Assembly (NCBI GenBank): GCA_046727955.1
Contig: JBKPDO010000205.1
Location: 1-31,689 of the forward strand
Direction of reading: 5' to 3'
From: DASVXQ01 sp046727955
GTDB lineage: Bacteria > Actinomycetota > CALGFH01
Length of the DNA stretch: 31,689 nt
Numbering within the stretch: the stretch's first letter is position 1; each line of letters starts with the position of its first letter. Positions 23,628-30,762 of this stretch are shown piece by piece. Both the position numbers and the translations under genes were made by a program. The notes beneath the pieces are model-generated. The model made no database searches and was not told the origin of the DNA. It worked only from the letters and a program-made list of their open reading frames with translations.

Positions 23628-23765
23628 GCCTGTTTGCATTCGGGGGGGAGCCGAGGCAGCTTCCCCCCGAACCCCCCCATCGGGTACCTCGCCCGGATCC
23701 CGGGTCGGGGTGAGCGGCGCAATCGGGCAGGTTCGCCGGGGCCCAGTGGCCCTTCGTAAACAGGC
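23628..23765 (+). mobile_element. 138-bp miniature repeat, copy D, between convergent stops
   Basis: It starts GCCTGTTTGCATTCGGGGGG one base after the acyltransferase stop and ends GTAAACAGGC two bases before the stop of the opposing molybdopterin gene. The terminal inverted repeats are GCCTGTTTGC and GCCTGTTTAC. The central GGGGGGGAGC/GCTTCCCCCC hairpin and the CCATCGGG-ACCTCG and ATCGGGCAGG blocks are shared with copy C. It could also serve as a bidirectional terminator. Confidence 0.8.
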
Positions 23766-23767
23766 TC

Positions 23768-26053
23768 TCAGCACCCGCGCGCCTCGCGGAGCGCGCGCCA
23801 GACCCGCTCAGGCGTGGTCGGCATGTCAAGATGAATCACTCCGAACGGGGCGAGTGCGTCGACCACCGCGTTGTGGACGGCGGGCGTCGACCCGATCGCG
23901 CCCGACTCGCCGATGCCCTTGGCGCCCAGCGGGTTCAGCGGCGAGGGCGTCTCCATCCGCACGGTGTCGAAGGAGGGCAGCTCAGCCGGGCTCGGTATGC
24001 TGTAGCTGGCGAGCGTGCCGGTGAGGTTGTTGCCCTCGGCGTCGTAGCGCACCTCCTCGAACAGCGCCTGCGCCGCGCCCTGCGCGATGCCGCCATGGAC
24101 CTGGCCCTCGGCCAGCAGCGGGTTCAGCAGGCGGCCGGAGTCGTCGAGGGCGACGTGTCGGATCAGCCGGACCAGGCCGGTCTCGACGTCGACCTCGACG
24201 ACGGCGACGTGCGCACCGAATGGGAAGGTGCTGCCTTCGAGCTCGAAGGAGACCTCGGCGGCCAGGGTGGGATCGGAGTCCGTGCCCGGCGGCCGGCGCT
24301 TCGGGTCGGCCATGGCCTGGGCCAGCTCAGCCCACGACACCGCGGTCGCCGGCGCGCCCGCCACGCCGAGCCCCTGGCCGGGGTGGACCACCACGTCCTC
24401 GACCCTGGCCTCCAGCAGGTGGGCCGCGAGCGTCCGGCCCTTGGTGAGGACCTCCTCGCTCGCCCGCAGCACCGCGCTGCCACCGACCTGGAGCGAGCGC
24501 GAGCCCATCGTCCCGCCGCCGCTCGGCACCAGCTTCGTGTCGGAGTGGACCACCCGCACCTGATCGAGCTCCATCCCGAGGGTAGCCGCGACCAGCTGGG
24601 CGAAGGCGGTCTCGAGACCCTGTCCGTGCGGTGACGTGCCGGTCAGCACGGTCACCCGGCCGCCGGCCCCGACCTCGACCGCTCCCACCTCCGGGCCGAA
24701 CCCGGTCATCTCGACGTAGGTGGCGAGGCCGATGCCCAGCTGCACGCGGTCGTCCCGACGGCGCTGCTCGGCCTGCTCGGCGCGGAGCCGCTCGTACCCA
24801 GCCACCTGCAGCGCCCGGTCCAGCGCCGCCTGGTAGTCGCCGGAGTCGTAGCGGGCGCCCGTGACGGTCACGTGCGGGAAGTCGCCTGGCGGGATCAGGT
24901 TGCGCCGCCGCACCTCGGCCGGGTCCGTGCCGAGCCTGGCGGCGAGCAGGTCCAGCATGCGCTCCAGCAGCCAGGTCGCCTCGGGACGGCCGGCGCCGCG
25001 GTAGGCGGTGACGGGAGTGGTGTTGGTCGCCACCAGCCTGAAATGGCCCTCGGCGCGGGCGATGCGGTAGGGCCCGGCGAGCATCTGCACGGTCGACATC
25101 GGCATCTCGCCGGCGTCGCCAGGATAGGCGCCGCCGTCGGCCACGATCCGGACCCGCAGGTCGGTGACCGTCCCGTCGCGGGTCGCGCCCAGCTCGACCT
25201 CCTGCACCTGGCCGCGCCCGTGGGTAGTGGAGAGCATGCTCTCGGAGCGGCTCTCGACGTAGCGGACCGGACGGTCGAGGCGCAGCGCGAGGGCCGCGAC
25301 CACTACCTGCTCGGGATAGGTGAAGATGCGCGCGCCGAAGGCGCCGCCCACGGCGGGCACCACCACCCGGATGCGCTCGGCGTCGACCTTCAGCGAGCGC
25401 GCCAGCGCCGCGCGGGTCCAGAAGGGCGCCTGCACCGGCGCCCACACGGTGAGCCCTCCGGTCTCCGGGTCGGGGGCGGCCACGGCGGCGTTCGGCTCCA
25501 TCGGGGTCGGCGCGACCCGCTGGTTGACCAGGTGCGCGCGCAGCACCACCTCGCACTCCTCGACTCGGGCGGGCTCCCCCTGCCAGGGCCGCTCGGCCGC
25601 GACGTTGCTGCCGTGCTCCGGGAAGAGCACGGGCGCGTCCGCCTCGAGCGCGGTCAGCGGGTCGGTCACCACCGGGAGCGGCTCGTAGTCGACCTGCACC
25701 AGCTCGGCGGCGTCCAGCGCCTGCTCGCGGCTGGCGGCCACCACCACGGCAACAGGCTCGCCCATGAAGCGCACGACCCCCCGGGCCAGGGGCGGGCGGG
25801 CGAACGGGCGCGGCGCGAGGCCGGGGGCCAGCGGCTTCAGGTCGAGGTCGGCGGCGGTGACCACCGCGATCACGCCCGGCGCGGCGGCGGCCTCAGCGGT
25901 GTCGATGCCATTGATGCGGGCGTGCCCGAGCACCGAGCGGACGAAGACCGCCTGTGCGGCGCCCGGCACGACCAGGTCCTCGGTGTAACGCGCGGATCCC
26001 GTTACCAGCGGCGGGTCCTCGACCCGCGGTACCGCAGCGCCCATGACCGTCAT
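23768..26053 (-). CDS. Xanthine dehydrogenase/CoxL-family molybdopterin-binding subunit
   Basis: The 761-residue catalytic subunit oxidises a hydroxylatable substrate such as an aldehyde, purine or aromatic heterocycle. The first domain has PRVEDPPLVTGSARYTEDL and VLGHARINGID. The molybdopterin-binding part has VGGAFGARIF, a loop AYRGAGRPEA near 348 (form II CoxL or aldehyde-oxidase type, not the CO-dehydrogenase Cys loop AYRCSF), TGTSPHGQGLETAFAQ, and the C-terminal GAKGIGESGAIG near 715 with the conserved active-site Glu. Such enzymes need a FAD subunit and a 2Fe-2S subunit; neither is adjacent, nor are cofactor genes. It is therefore an orphan large subunit, or its partners lie outside the window. 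The start is weakly supported; ATG 26044 is an alternative. Confidence 0.9.
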   Translation of the reverse strand: MTVMGAAVPRVEDPPLVTGSARYTEDLVVPGAAQAVFVRSVLGHARINGIDTAEAAAAPGVIAVVTAADLDLKPLAPGLAPRPFARPPLARGVVRFMGEPVAVVVAASREQALDAAELVQVDYEPLPVVTDPLTALEADAPVLFPEHGSNVAAERPWQGEPARVEECEVVLRAHLVNQRVAPTPMEPNAAVAAPDPETGGLTVWAPVQAPFWTRAALARSLKVDAERIRVVVPAVGGAFGARIFTYPEQVVVAALALRLDRPVRYVESRSESMLSTTHGRGQVQEVELGATRDGTVTDLRVRIVADGGAYPGDAGEMPMSTVQMLAGPYRIARAEGHFRLVATNTTPVTAYRGAGRPEATWLLERMLDLLAARLGTDPAEVRRRNLIPPGDFPHVTVTGARYDSGDYQAALDRALQVAGYERLRAEQAEQRRRDDRVQLGIGLATYVEMTGFGPEVGAVEVGAGGRVTVLTGTSPHGQGLETAFAQLVAATLGMELDQVRVVHSDTKLVPSGGGTMGSRSLQVGGSAVLRASEEVLTKGRTLAAHLLEARVEDVVVHPGQGLGVAGAPATAVSWAELAQAMADPKRRPPGTDSDPTLAAEVSFELEGSTFPFGAHVAVVEVDVETGLVRLIRHVALDDSGRLLNPLLAEGQVHGGIAQGAAQALFEEVRYDAEGNNLTGTLASYSIPSPAELPSFDTVRMETPSPLNPLGAKGIGESGAIGSTPAVHNAVVDALAPFGVIHLDMPTTPERVWRALREARGC

Positions 26054-26173
26054 GGAGGCAAGCTACCGCACGGACAGTCGCGCTGGCCAGTCAGGAACCC
26101 TTGGTGCGCAAGGCTGTCACGCGGGCGACGCCACCCTGGTCTCCGGCGACGTCACCCAAGGGCCCGGCGGGTC

Positions 26174-26572
26174 TCAGCGGTCGATGCGACGGCGCAGGGT
26201 GATGCGCGTCCCGAGGTCGACGCGCTCCAGCCGCACCTCGTCGACCAGCCGCCCCATCAGCCAGAGCCCGCGCCCGCCGTAGTGGACCGCCTGCGGGTCG
26301 GTGACGTCGTCGTAGTCGATGCCGGCGCCACGAGGAGGACCGTGGTCCAGGACGCTCACCTCCGCCCAGGAACCCCTTACGTGGACCCTCACCTCTACCG
26401 GGTGGCCGTCGCCAGAGCCGTAGAGCATCGCGTTCGTGGCCGCCTCGTTGAGAGCGATGAGCAGGTCGTCCAGGTCCCGCTCGGGCACCATGCCCTGAAG
26501 CCCGGCTCGCACCGAACGACGCAAATCGGCGAGATGGGCTGGAGAGGCAGGGAAGGTCAGCTCCAACCGCAC
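26174..26572 (-). CDS. Anti-sigma-factor type serine kinase (HATPase, RsbW/SpoIIAB-like)
   Basis: A 132-residue GHKL ATPase domain protein. The N-box is NEAATNAMLYG, the G1 box VLDHGPP (DHG in place of DxG) and the G2 box GGRGLWLM. The family binds and phosphorylates anti-anti-sigma factors or holds sigma factors. The short, single-domain format matches RsbW-like proteins, which are numerous in Actinomycetota. GTG 26572 is used, following GGGGGGTA. No anti-anti-sigma gene is adjacent, so the partner is unknown. It points the same way as the XRE gene upstream, 146 bp away, and may be expressed separately. Confidence 0.85.
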   Translation of the reverse strand: MRLELTFPASPAHLADLRRSVRAGLQGMVPERDLDDLLIALNEAATNAMLYGSGDGHPVEVRVHVRGSWAEVSVLDHGPPRGAGIDYDDVTDPQAVHYGGRGLWLMGRLVDEVRLERVDLGTRITLRRRIDR

Positions 26573-26671
26573 TACCCCCCTTCGCCGTGGGCTTCGTCCC
26601 CGTTGGATACCCTGACCGTAGATACCCTCATCTCCGCAGGCTCACGCCCCGGGGATGTGCCGAGGGCTCGA

Positions 26672-26728
26672 GGGCTCAGCGTGAGCAGCGCTGGCGGAGT
26701 GTCCCGAGGTCCCCGGGCTCAGCGTGAG
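26672..26728. repeat. Short direct repeat around the XRE gene stop
   Basis: GGGCTCAGCGTGAG occurs at 26672-26685 and again at 26715-26728. The second copy contains the stop codon of the XRE gene (26719-26721). It looks like a small duplication of the gene's 3' end. Confidence 0.6.
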
Positions 26729-27084
26729 GAGCGGTGACGGGGGCGGCGGATGAACTGGCGGTAGACGCCGATGAGGAGCTGGCGCTGCTGCGCGTCGAGC
26801 CTCGGGTCGCCCTCGATCGCGTCCACCACCGTGAGCGGCGGCAGCGGCACCACCGGTGCGTCGACCGGCGGGCCGAAGCCCAGGTAGCGGGCGAGCGCTC
26901 CCGGCTGTAGCCGCAGCGCCCGCTCCAGGGCGAAGACGTGGTGGTTGCGCGGCGTGGTCGCGCCACGCTCCCACTGCGTCACCGCGGTCTGGCGCACGCC
27001 CACCAGATCGGCCAGAGCGCGCTGGCTGATCTTGCGCTCCCTCCGCGCCGCCGCGAGCTCGCGGCCGAACTCCTCACTGCCCAT
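26719..27084 (-). CDS. XRE-family helix-turn-helix regulator (121 aa)
   Basis: The N-terminal 65 residues form a Cro/C1-type DNA-binding domain (FGRELAAARRERKISQRALADLVGVRQTAVTQWERGATTPRN, followed by ALERALRLQPGALARYLGF). The tail of about 50 residues is Pro-rich and then helical (DAIEGDPRLDAQQRQLLIGVYRQFIRR), a pattern common to small actinobacterial XRE regulators. It is divergent from a second XRE gene at 27236; the two recognition helices are very similar (VGVRQTAVTQWERG against LGVRQSSISQWERG), so they may share operators in the 151-bp gap. Confidence 0.88.
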   Translation of the reverse strand: MGSEEFGRELAAARRERKISQRALADLVGVRQTAVTQWERGATTPRNHHVFALERALRLQPGALARYLGFGPPVDAPVVPLPPLTVVDAIEGDPRLDAQQRQLLIGVYRQFIRRPRHRSSR

Positions 27085-27199
27085 GGCAAGCGAATATAAG
27101 ACTGTCTAATCGGAAGTGTTGCAGCAGTCAACCGGTGCGGCGGCATACGCGACGCTTCTCCCTCCTGCTCATCACGGTCATATGGCGGTTTCTACGACG

Positions 27200-27229
27200 T
27201 TGACGATAAACAGGGAAGCTGTTAGCTTC
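27200..27229 (+). promoter_or_regulatory. Promoter with overlapping operator for the XRE-PrimPol operon
   Basis: TTGACG at 27200-27205 is a -35 box, and TAGCTT at 27223-27228 is a -10 box 17 bp later. The predicted transcription start falls at or next to the ATG at 27236, so the message would be leaderless, explaining the lack of a ribosome site. A perfect dyad, GAAGCT-GTT-AGCTTC (27215-27229), overlaps the -10 and is a probable operator for one of the XRE proteins. Confidence 0.55.
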
Positions 27230-27235
27230 TGCGCT

Positions 27236-27499
27236 ATGAGCGAGCAGAGTTACTTATCAGAAGCGATCCGCTCGGCACGCCGGCGCGCGGGTCTGTCCCA
27301 GGTCGAGCTGGCGAAGCTGCTGGGCGTGCGGCAGTCCTCGATCAGCCAGTGGGAGCGCGGGAGCACCAAGCCCTCGACGGTGCACCTGCTCGCGCTCGCG
27401 GCCCGGCTGGGCTGCTCCCTGGCCGAGCTGGCCGGCGCCCCAGAGGCCACCGCCGCGGCAGCCGGCGCGGCCGACGCCCAGCAAGGAGCCAGCCGATGA
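27236..27499 (+). CDS. XRE-family helix-turn-helix regulator (87 aa)
   Basis: ATG 27236 is preferred to an upstream in-frame start because the family-like sequence begins here and the promoter ends just before it. The protein is almost entirely one HTH domain (LSEAIRSARRRAGLSQVELAKLLGVRQSSISQWERGSTKPSTVHLLALAARLGCSLAEL) with a short Ala-rich tail. The stop overlaps the next gene's start by 4 bp (ATGA), so it is translated together with the PrimPol-like gene. It is likely autoregulatory. Confidence 0.88.
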   Translation: MSEQSYLSEAIRSARRRAGLSQVELAKLLGVRQSSISQWERGSTKPSTVHLLALAARLGCSLAELAGAPEATAAAAGAADAQQGASR

Positions 27500-28173
27500 C
27501 CGATGGCCCTCGGGAGCTCTCTCCAGAGCCGCCGCTGCGCCTCCAGGCGGCGCTGGAGTACGCCGCCCGCGGCATCGCCGTGGTCCCGAGCCACTTTCCG
27601 GTCCCCTCCGGCCTCCCGGAGCAGCCGCCGGGGGCACTGGCGTGCTCCTGCGGCAGGGCCGACTGCCCGTCGCCCGCGCGCCACCCGATCTGGACCGCCT
27701 CCATCGAGGACGCCACCGTCGACACCGCCAGCCTGGTGCAGTGGTGGGTGGGCATGCCCGACGCCAACCTGGCGACGCCGGCCGGCGCCAGCTTCGACCT
27801 GGTCGAGGTCTGCCATCCCGCGCCGACCTCGAGGATCGTCCGCTGGCTGGGCATGCAAGGCATCGGCCCCGGCCCGGTGATCGAGGCTGGGCCGACCCAC
27901 CATCAGTTCCTGGTGGCCGCCGGCGGGGAGGGCTGGAGCTTCACCATGACCGAGCACGGCGGCCTGGTGCGGCTCGGCGGCGGCTGCGGGCTGATCCTGC
28001 TGCCGCCGAGCCGGACGGTGGACGGCGCCGTCGGCAGGTGGCTGCGGCCGCTCCGCGGCGCGGCGCTGCCCGACGGTGAGCGGGTCTACGAGTCGCTGGC
28101 CGCACTGCCCGGCGACGGCGAGCTGGCCAGCTCCATCGGCGATCCTCCCCAGGAGCGTCCGGCGCCCGTCTGA
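27496..28173 (+). CDS. Bifunctional primase/polymerase (PrimPol)-like protein, probably catalytically degenerate
   Basis: ATG 27496 overlaps the upstream stop. The 225-residue protein resembles the N-terminal domain of bifunctional DNA primase/polymerases (PF09250 type): AALEYAARGIAVVPSHFPVP, a Cys cluster at 50, 52 and 57 (ACSCGRADC) followed by ARHP, then the WW and NLATPAGASFDLVEV segment (to 105). In active enzymes this strand carries two metal-binding Asp (DxD). Here it reads FDLVEV, with D101 and E104, so catalysis is doubtful. No helicase domain or replication gene is adjacent. Similar stand-alone proteins are widespread in Actinomycetota. A regulatory or DNA-binding role together with the XRE protein is inferred. 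Confidence 0.65.
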   Translation: MTDGPRELSPEPPLRLQAALEYAARGIAVVPSHFPVPSGLPEQPPGALACSCGRADCPSPARHPIWTASIEDATVDTASLVQWWVGMPDANLATPAGASFDLVEVCHPAPTSRIVRWLGMQGIGPGPVIEAGPTHHQFLVAAGGEGWSFTMTEHGGLVRLGGGCGLILLPPSRTVDGAVGRWLRPLRGAALPDGERVYESLAALPGDGELASSIGDPPQERPAPV

Positions 28174-28382
28174 GGTGCCGCTCAGGCTCTCCCGGCCCGT
28201 CAGGACCGCTCGGCCGCCGCGAAGAGGGAACCGGAAGGCGCTTTGCGGGTACTTTTACAGGTGCGTTGGCCTGCGAATCTGTCCAAAACCTGCCCGGCTG
28301 CGGGCACTTAACGTTCTGTCCAGGCTATCCTGTTCTCCAGAGGTGTCCCGGCAGGGGACAACAACCTGGGGAGAGATCGCGT

Positions 28383-28595
28383 ATGAACCAGGAGGCCAGG
28401 CAGCGGTATCTGCTCGGCTCCGAGGTCGCCGAGCTGCTGCACGTGTCGCCGAAGACGGTGGCCAGGTGGGCGAAGGAGGGGAAGCTCCCGTGCATGCGGA
28501 CGCTTGGCGGGCACCGGCGCTACCCCGAGCGTGAGATCAAGGAGCTCCGCGACCGGCTGTTCACCACCCCCGAGTACCAAAACGTCGCGAGCTAG
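28383..28595 (+). CDS. bldC: BldC-type MerR-superfamily DNA-binding regulator
   Basis: ATG 28383 follows GGGGAGAG. The 70-residue protein is a single winged helix-turn-helix: LLGSEVAELLHVSPKTVARWAKEGKLPCMRTLGGHRRYPEREIKEL. The WAKxGKL and RTLGGHRRY motifs are diagnostic of Streptomyces BldC, a developmental regulator of nearly identical length (68 residues) that binds direct repeats cooperatively. It is monocistronic; a strong hairpin follows. In species without sporulation, BldC-like proteins control other gene sets, so the role here is open. Confidence 0.9.
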   Translation: MNQEARQRYLLGSEVAELLHVSPKTVARWAKEGKLPCMRTLGGHRRYPEREIKELRDRLFTTPEYQNVAS

Positions 28596-28653
28596 CTCGC
28601 TCGACCCCGTTTACCTCGGTCCTTGGGCCTTCCCCCAGAGTCCGAGCGCTTTG

Positions 28654-28696
28654 CACGCCGAGGCCCCGCGGCGCCTATCGCGGGGTCGTCGGCGTG
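28654..28696. terminator. Bidirectional-type hairpin between bldC and the whiB-type gene
   Basis: CACGCCGAGGCCCCGCG at 28654-28670 pairs with 28679-28696 with one bulge, leaving an 8-base loop. It lies about 60 bp after the bldC stop, before the convergent whiB-type gene. No T tract follows; its position suggests it separates the two units. Confidence 0.55.
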
Positions 28697-28805
28697 GAGT
28701 GAAGGGCGCATCGTGGCCGGGGAGGATCAGCGAGGCCACCGCCCAGCGTGGTGACGTCCTGCGGTGAGTGAGCGGTCGTAGCGAGCCGCGGCAACTCGCG
28801 GCGGC

Positions 28806-29123
28806 TCAGGACGCGCGGTCGGCGACCTCTGCCGGGTGGTGGCGCACCGGGCCGAGGTCGCGCCAGATCAGCTCGCGCTCGTGCTCGGAGAGGCCGCCCC
28901 AGACGCCGTAGCGCTCGTGGTTGCCGATGGCGTAGGCGGCGCAGTCCTCGCGGACCGGGCAGCTGGCGCAGACGGCCTTGGCCGCCCGCTCCCTGCGGCG
29001 CTTTGCCGAGCCCCGCTCGCCATCTGGTGAGAAGAACAGGTCGCGATCGGCTTGCCGGCAGGCCGCCCACAGACGCCACGACCAGAATTCCGCCGGTAGC
29101 CGGGAAAGGTCGAGCGCATGCAC
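28806..29123 (-). CDS. WhiB-family iron-sulfur transcriptional regulator
   Basis: GTG 29123 follows GGAGGTGAGG, so this start is preferred to the longer frame to 29279. The 105-residue protein has the four iron-sulfur Cys (C22, C52, C55, C61; CASCPVREDC) and the GVWGG turn (73-77), followed by a basic C-terminus. FFSPDGERG plus RERAAKAVC makes it closer to the WhiB3/WblC-like group than to WhiB1. WhiB proteins bind sigma region 4 and sense oxygen, nitric oxide or redox state. It is divergent from blaI, and the three operators between the two genes may control both. Confidence 0.92.
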   Translation of the reverse strand: MHALDLSRLPAEFWSWRLWAACRQADRDLFFSPDGERGSAKRRRERAAKAVCASCPVREDCAAYAIGNHERYGVWGGLSEHERELIWRDLGPVRHHPAEVADRAS

Positions 29124-29185
29124 GCACCTCACCTCCGGGCGTTTCCCCCCGATCGAACAGGCTGCGCTGCGGCGCGCGCCGGGAG

Positions 29186-29238
29186 TTCTACGTCCCGTAG
29201 AAGTTCTACCACATGTAGAAGTTCTACCGATAGTAGAA
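29186..29238. promoter_or_regulatory. Three phased 17-bp operators upstream of blaI
   Basis: TTCTAC-N5-GTAGAA occurs at 29186-29202, 29204-29220 and 29222-29238, each with perfect 6-bp arms and different spacer bases. The period is exactly 18 bp. The last overlaps a -10-like TAGAAT (29234-29239). BlaI/MecI/CopY proteins bind inverted TAC-GTA sites near their own genes, so BlaI autoregulation is likely. The divergent WhiB-type gene may share these sites. Confidence 0.85.
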
Positions 29239-29245
29239 TGCGGCC

Positions 29246-29668
29246 ATGACAATGGAGAAAAGGCACGTGCCAGTGGCACGGCTCGGAGCGCTCGAGCGTG
29301 CGGTGATGGAGACCTTGTGGGACCTTACCGGACCTGAGACCGGCCGGTCGGACGCGACCGCGCGGCAGGTGGTGGACAGGCTCGCCGCCAGCCGGTCGAT
29401 CGCGTACACCACCGTGCTGACCGTACTGGAGCGACTGGAGCGTAAGCGGCTCGTGCGGCGCTTGCGCGAGGGGCGGGCTCATCGCTACAAGCCGGTGGCC
29501 ACCCGCGAGGTCTATGCCGCCGAGCTGATGCTCGAGGCGCTGGGCCGCGCCAGCGACCGCGACGCCGCGCTGGTGCGCTTCGTGGACGCTGTCTCCCCGG
29601 AGGAGGCGGAGGTGCTGCGGCGCGCGCTGCTCGGAGAGGCGGCCGACCAGCGGGAGGCTCCACCATGA
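29246..29668 (+). CDS. BlaI/MecI/CopY-family transcriptional repressor
   Basis: The 140-residue protein has the BlaI winged helix (LGALERAVMETLWDL, TARQVVDRLAASRSIAYTTVLTVLERLERKRLVRR, REGRAHRYKPVATREVYAAELM) and a C-terminal dimerisation helix pair (SPEEAEVLRRALL). The start at 29246 is 7 bp after TAGAAT, implying a leaderless message; GTG 29267 is an alternative start preceded by AAAAGG. Such repressors are cleaved or released when the partner M56 protease is activated, often in response to beta-lactams or cell-wall stress. The stop overlaps the protease start by 4 bp. Confidence 0.9.
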   Translation: MTMEKRHVPVARLGALERAVMETLWDLTGPETGRSDATARQVVDRLAASRSIAYTTVLTVLERLERKRLVRRLREGRAHRYKPVATREVYAAELMLEALGRASDRDAALVRFVDAVSPEEAEVLRRALLGEAADQREAPP

Positions 29669-30591
29669 TCACCGCGCTGGCGCTGGCCGCGCTCGCTGCC
29701 GTGCTGGCGTGTCCCATCCCGGCCCTGCTCGCCAGGGCCGCCTGGCCGCAGCGGGTGCCCGCGGCCGCGCTCGTCCTGTGGCAGGCGATCGGGCTGGCCA
29801 GCGGCCTCGCCGGTGTCGGCGCCGGGCTCGCCCTCGGGGTCGCTCCGCTCCACTCCCACCTGCTGCCGGGTCTCGGGCGCCTGGCCGCGCAGGCGCTGGC
29901 CGGCCGCCCCCTGGCCGGGCTCGGCCTGCTGAACGTCGCCGGGCTGATCTGGGCGGTGGTGCTGGCGGCCCGCCTGACCGGTGGCCTGATCATGGCCACG
30001 ATCCGCACGCTGCGCACCCGTACCCGTCTGCGTCGCCTGGTGGACCTGGTGGCGCGGCCCTACCCGCCTTCCCGCAATGCCCGCGTGCTCGACCACCCGA
30101 CGGCGATGGCCTACTGCCTGCCGGGCCTCCGGCCTCGCGTGGTGCTGAGCGCCGGCGCTCTGCACCTGCTGGACGACCAGCAGGTGGCCGCCGTGCTCGC
30201 CCACGAGCACGCCCATACCCGCGCTCGCCACGACCTGGTGGTGCTGCCCTTCCGGGCGCTGTACTCCTCGCTGCCGTGGGTGCCCTGGGTGGGCAGGGCG
30301 CACCAGGCCGTGACCATGCTGGTCGAGATGCTGGCGGACGACCGCGCCTGCCGCCGCCACCAGCGCCGGGTGCTCGCGAGCGCGCTGGTCCAGGTGGCCA
30401 CCTCCACCTCGGCCGTGCCGGCGGGCGCGCTGAGCGCCGCCCAGGCGCCGCTGGTCACCAGGGTGCGCCGCCTGGTCGACCCGCCCGCCCCCGCGCCCGC
30501 CTGGCTCCTGCTCGCCGCCTACCTCACCGCGCTGGCGCTGCTCGCCATCCCCACCGCGCTGCTCGCCCTCCCCGTGATCGTCTCCGGCTGA
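29665..30591 (+). CDS. M56-family (BlaR1/MecR1-like) membrane metalloprotease without sensor domain
   Basis: The 308-residue protein has several hydrophobic helices (about 1-25, 33-60, 88-112 and 275-305) and the zinc site HEHAH (180-184, HExxH type), with VEMLADDRACR further on providing a third ligand. The active site faces the cytoplasm and would cleave the BlaI partner. The C-terminal penicillin-binding sensor of BlaR1 is absent, as in many actinobacterial M56 proteins, so the inducing signal is unknown. The start overlaps blaI (ATGA), giving the usual operon pair. No beta-lactamase gene is nearby. Confidence 0.88.
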   Translation: MITALALAALAAVLACPIPALLARAAWPQRVPAAALVLWQAIGLASGLAGVGAGLALGVAPLHSHLLPGLGRLAAQALAGRPLAGLGLLNVAGLIWAVVLAARLTGGLIMATIRTLRTRTRLRRLVDLVARPYPPSRNARVLDHPTAMAYCLPGLRPRVVLSAGALHLLDDQQVAAVLAHEHAHTRARHDLVVLPFRALYSSLPWVPWVGRAHQAVTMLVEMLADDRACRRHQRRVLASALVQVATSTSAVPAGALSAAQAPLVTRVRRLVDPPAPAPAWLLLAAYLTALALLAIPTALLALPVIVSG

Positions 30592-30626
30592 GCGAGCCGC
30601 ATCCCCAGGGCGAATAGAATCTAGGT

Positions 30627-30648
30627 GCGGGGGCCCCAGGCCCCCCGC
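30627..30648 (+). terminator. GC hairpin after the M56 protease gene
   Basis: GCGGGGG at 30627-30633 pairs with CCCCCGC at 30642-30648 across an 8-base loop. A smaller stem, GAGGGC-TCC-GCCCTC, follows at about 30665-30679 and leads into CTAGAATT. Together they probably end the blaI-M56 transcript, although a T tract is lacking. Confidence 0.4.
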
Positions 30649-30702
30649 AGACCCCCCAGGCGGTGAGGGCTCCGCCCTCTAGAATTGACTCGTTTGTGCA
30701 GC

Positions 30703-30726
30703 GCTAGGGCGCCCTGGCGCCCTAGC
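30703..30726. promoter_or_regulatory. 24-bp palindrome (11-bp arms) before the last gene
   Basis: GCTAGGGCGCC at 30703-30713 and GGCGCCCTAGC at 30716-30726 form a perfect dyad with a 2-bp centre. It starts 12 bp after TTGACT (30685-30690), so it lies where the -10 region should be and could be an operator. A hairpin in the leader is the alternative. Confidence 0.5.
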
Positions 30727-30762
30727 AGCGTTTCCTGTCGCTCCGGGAGGAGCAGGGTCAGG

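Noticed and set aside
22573..24024. 483-codon plus-strand ORF over the repeats and the acyltransferase gene
   Set aside because: It is a shifted-frame shadow of the acyltransferase and passes through both miniature repeats.
29186..29238. Three regularly spaced repeats as a CRISPR array
   Set aside because: Each 17-bp unit is itself a palindrome with a 1-bp gap to the next, located at the blaI promoter; this is an operator array.
28977..29337. Plus-strand ORF overlapping the whiB-type gene and the blaI start
   Set aside because: It is antisense to a clear WhiB protein and crosses the operator array; no start signal.
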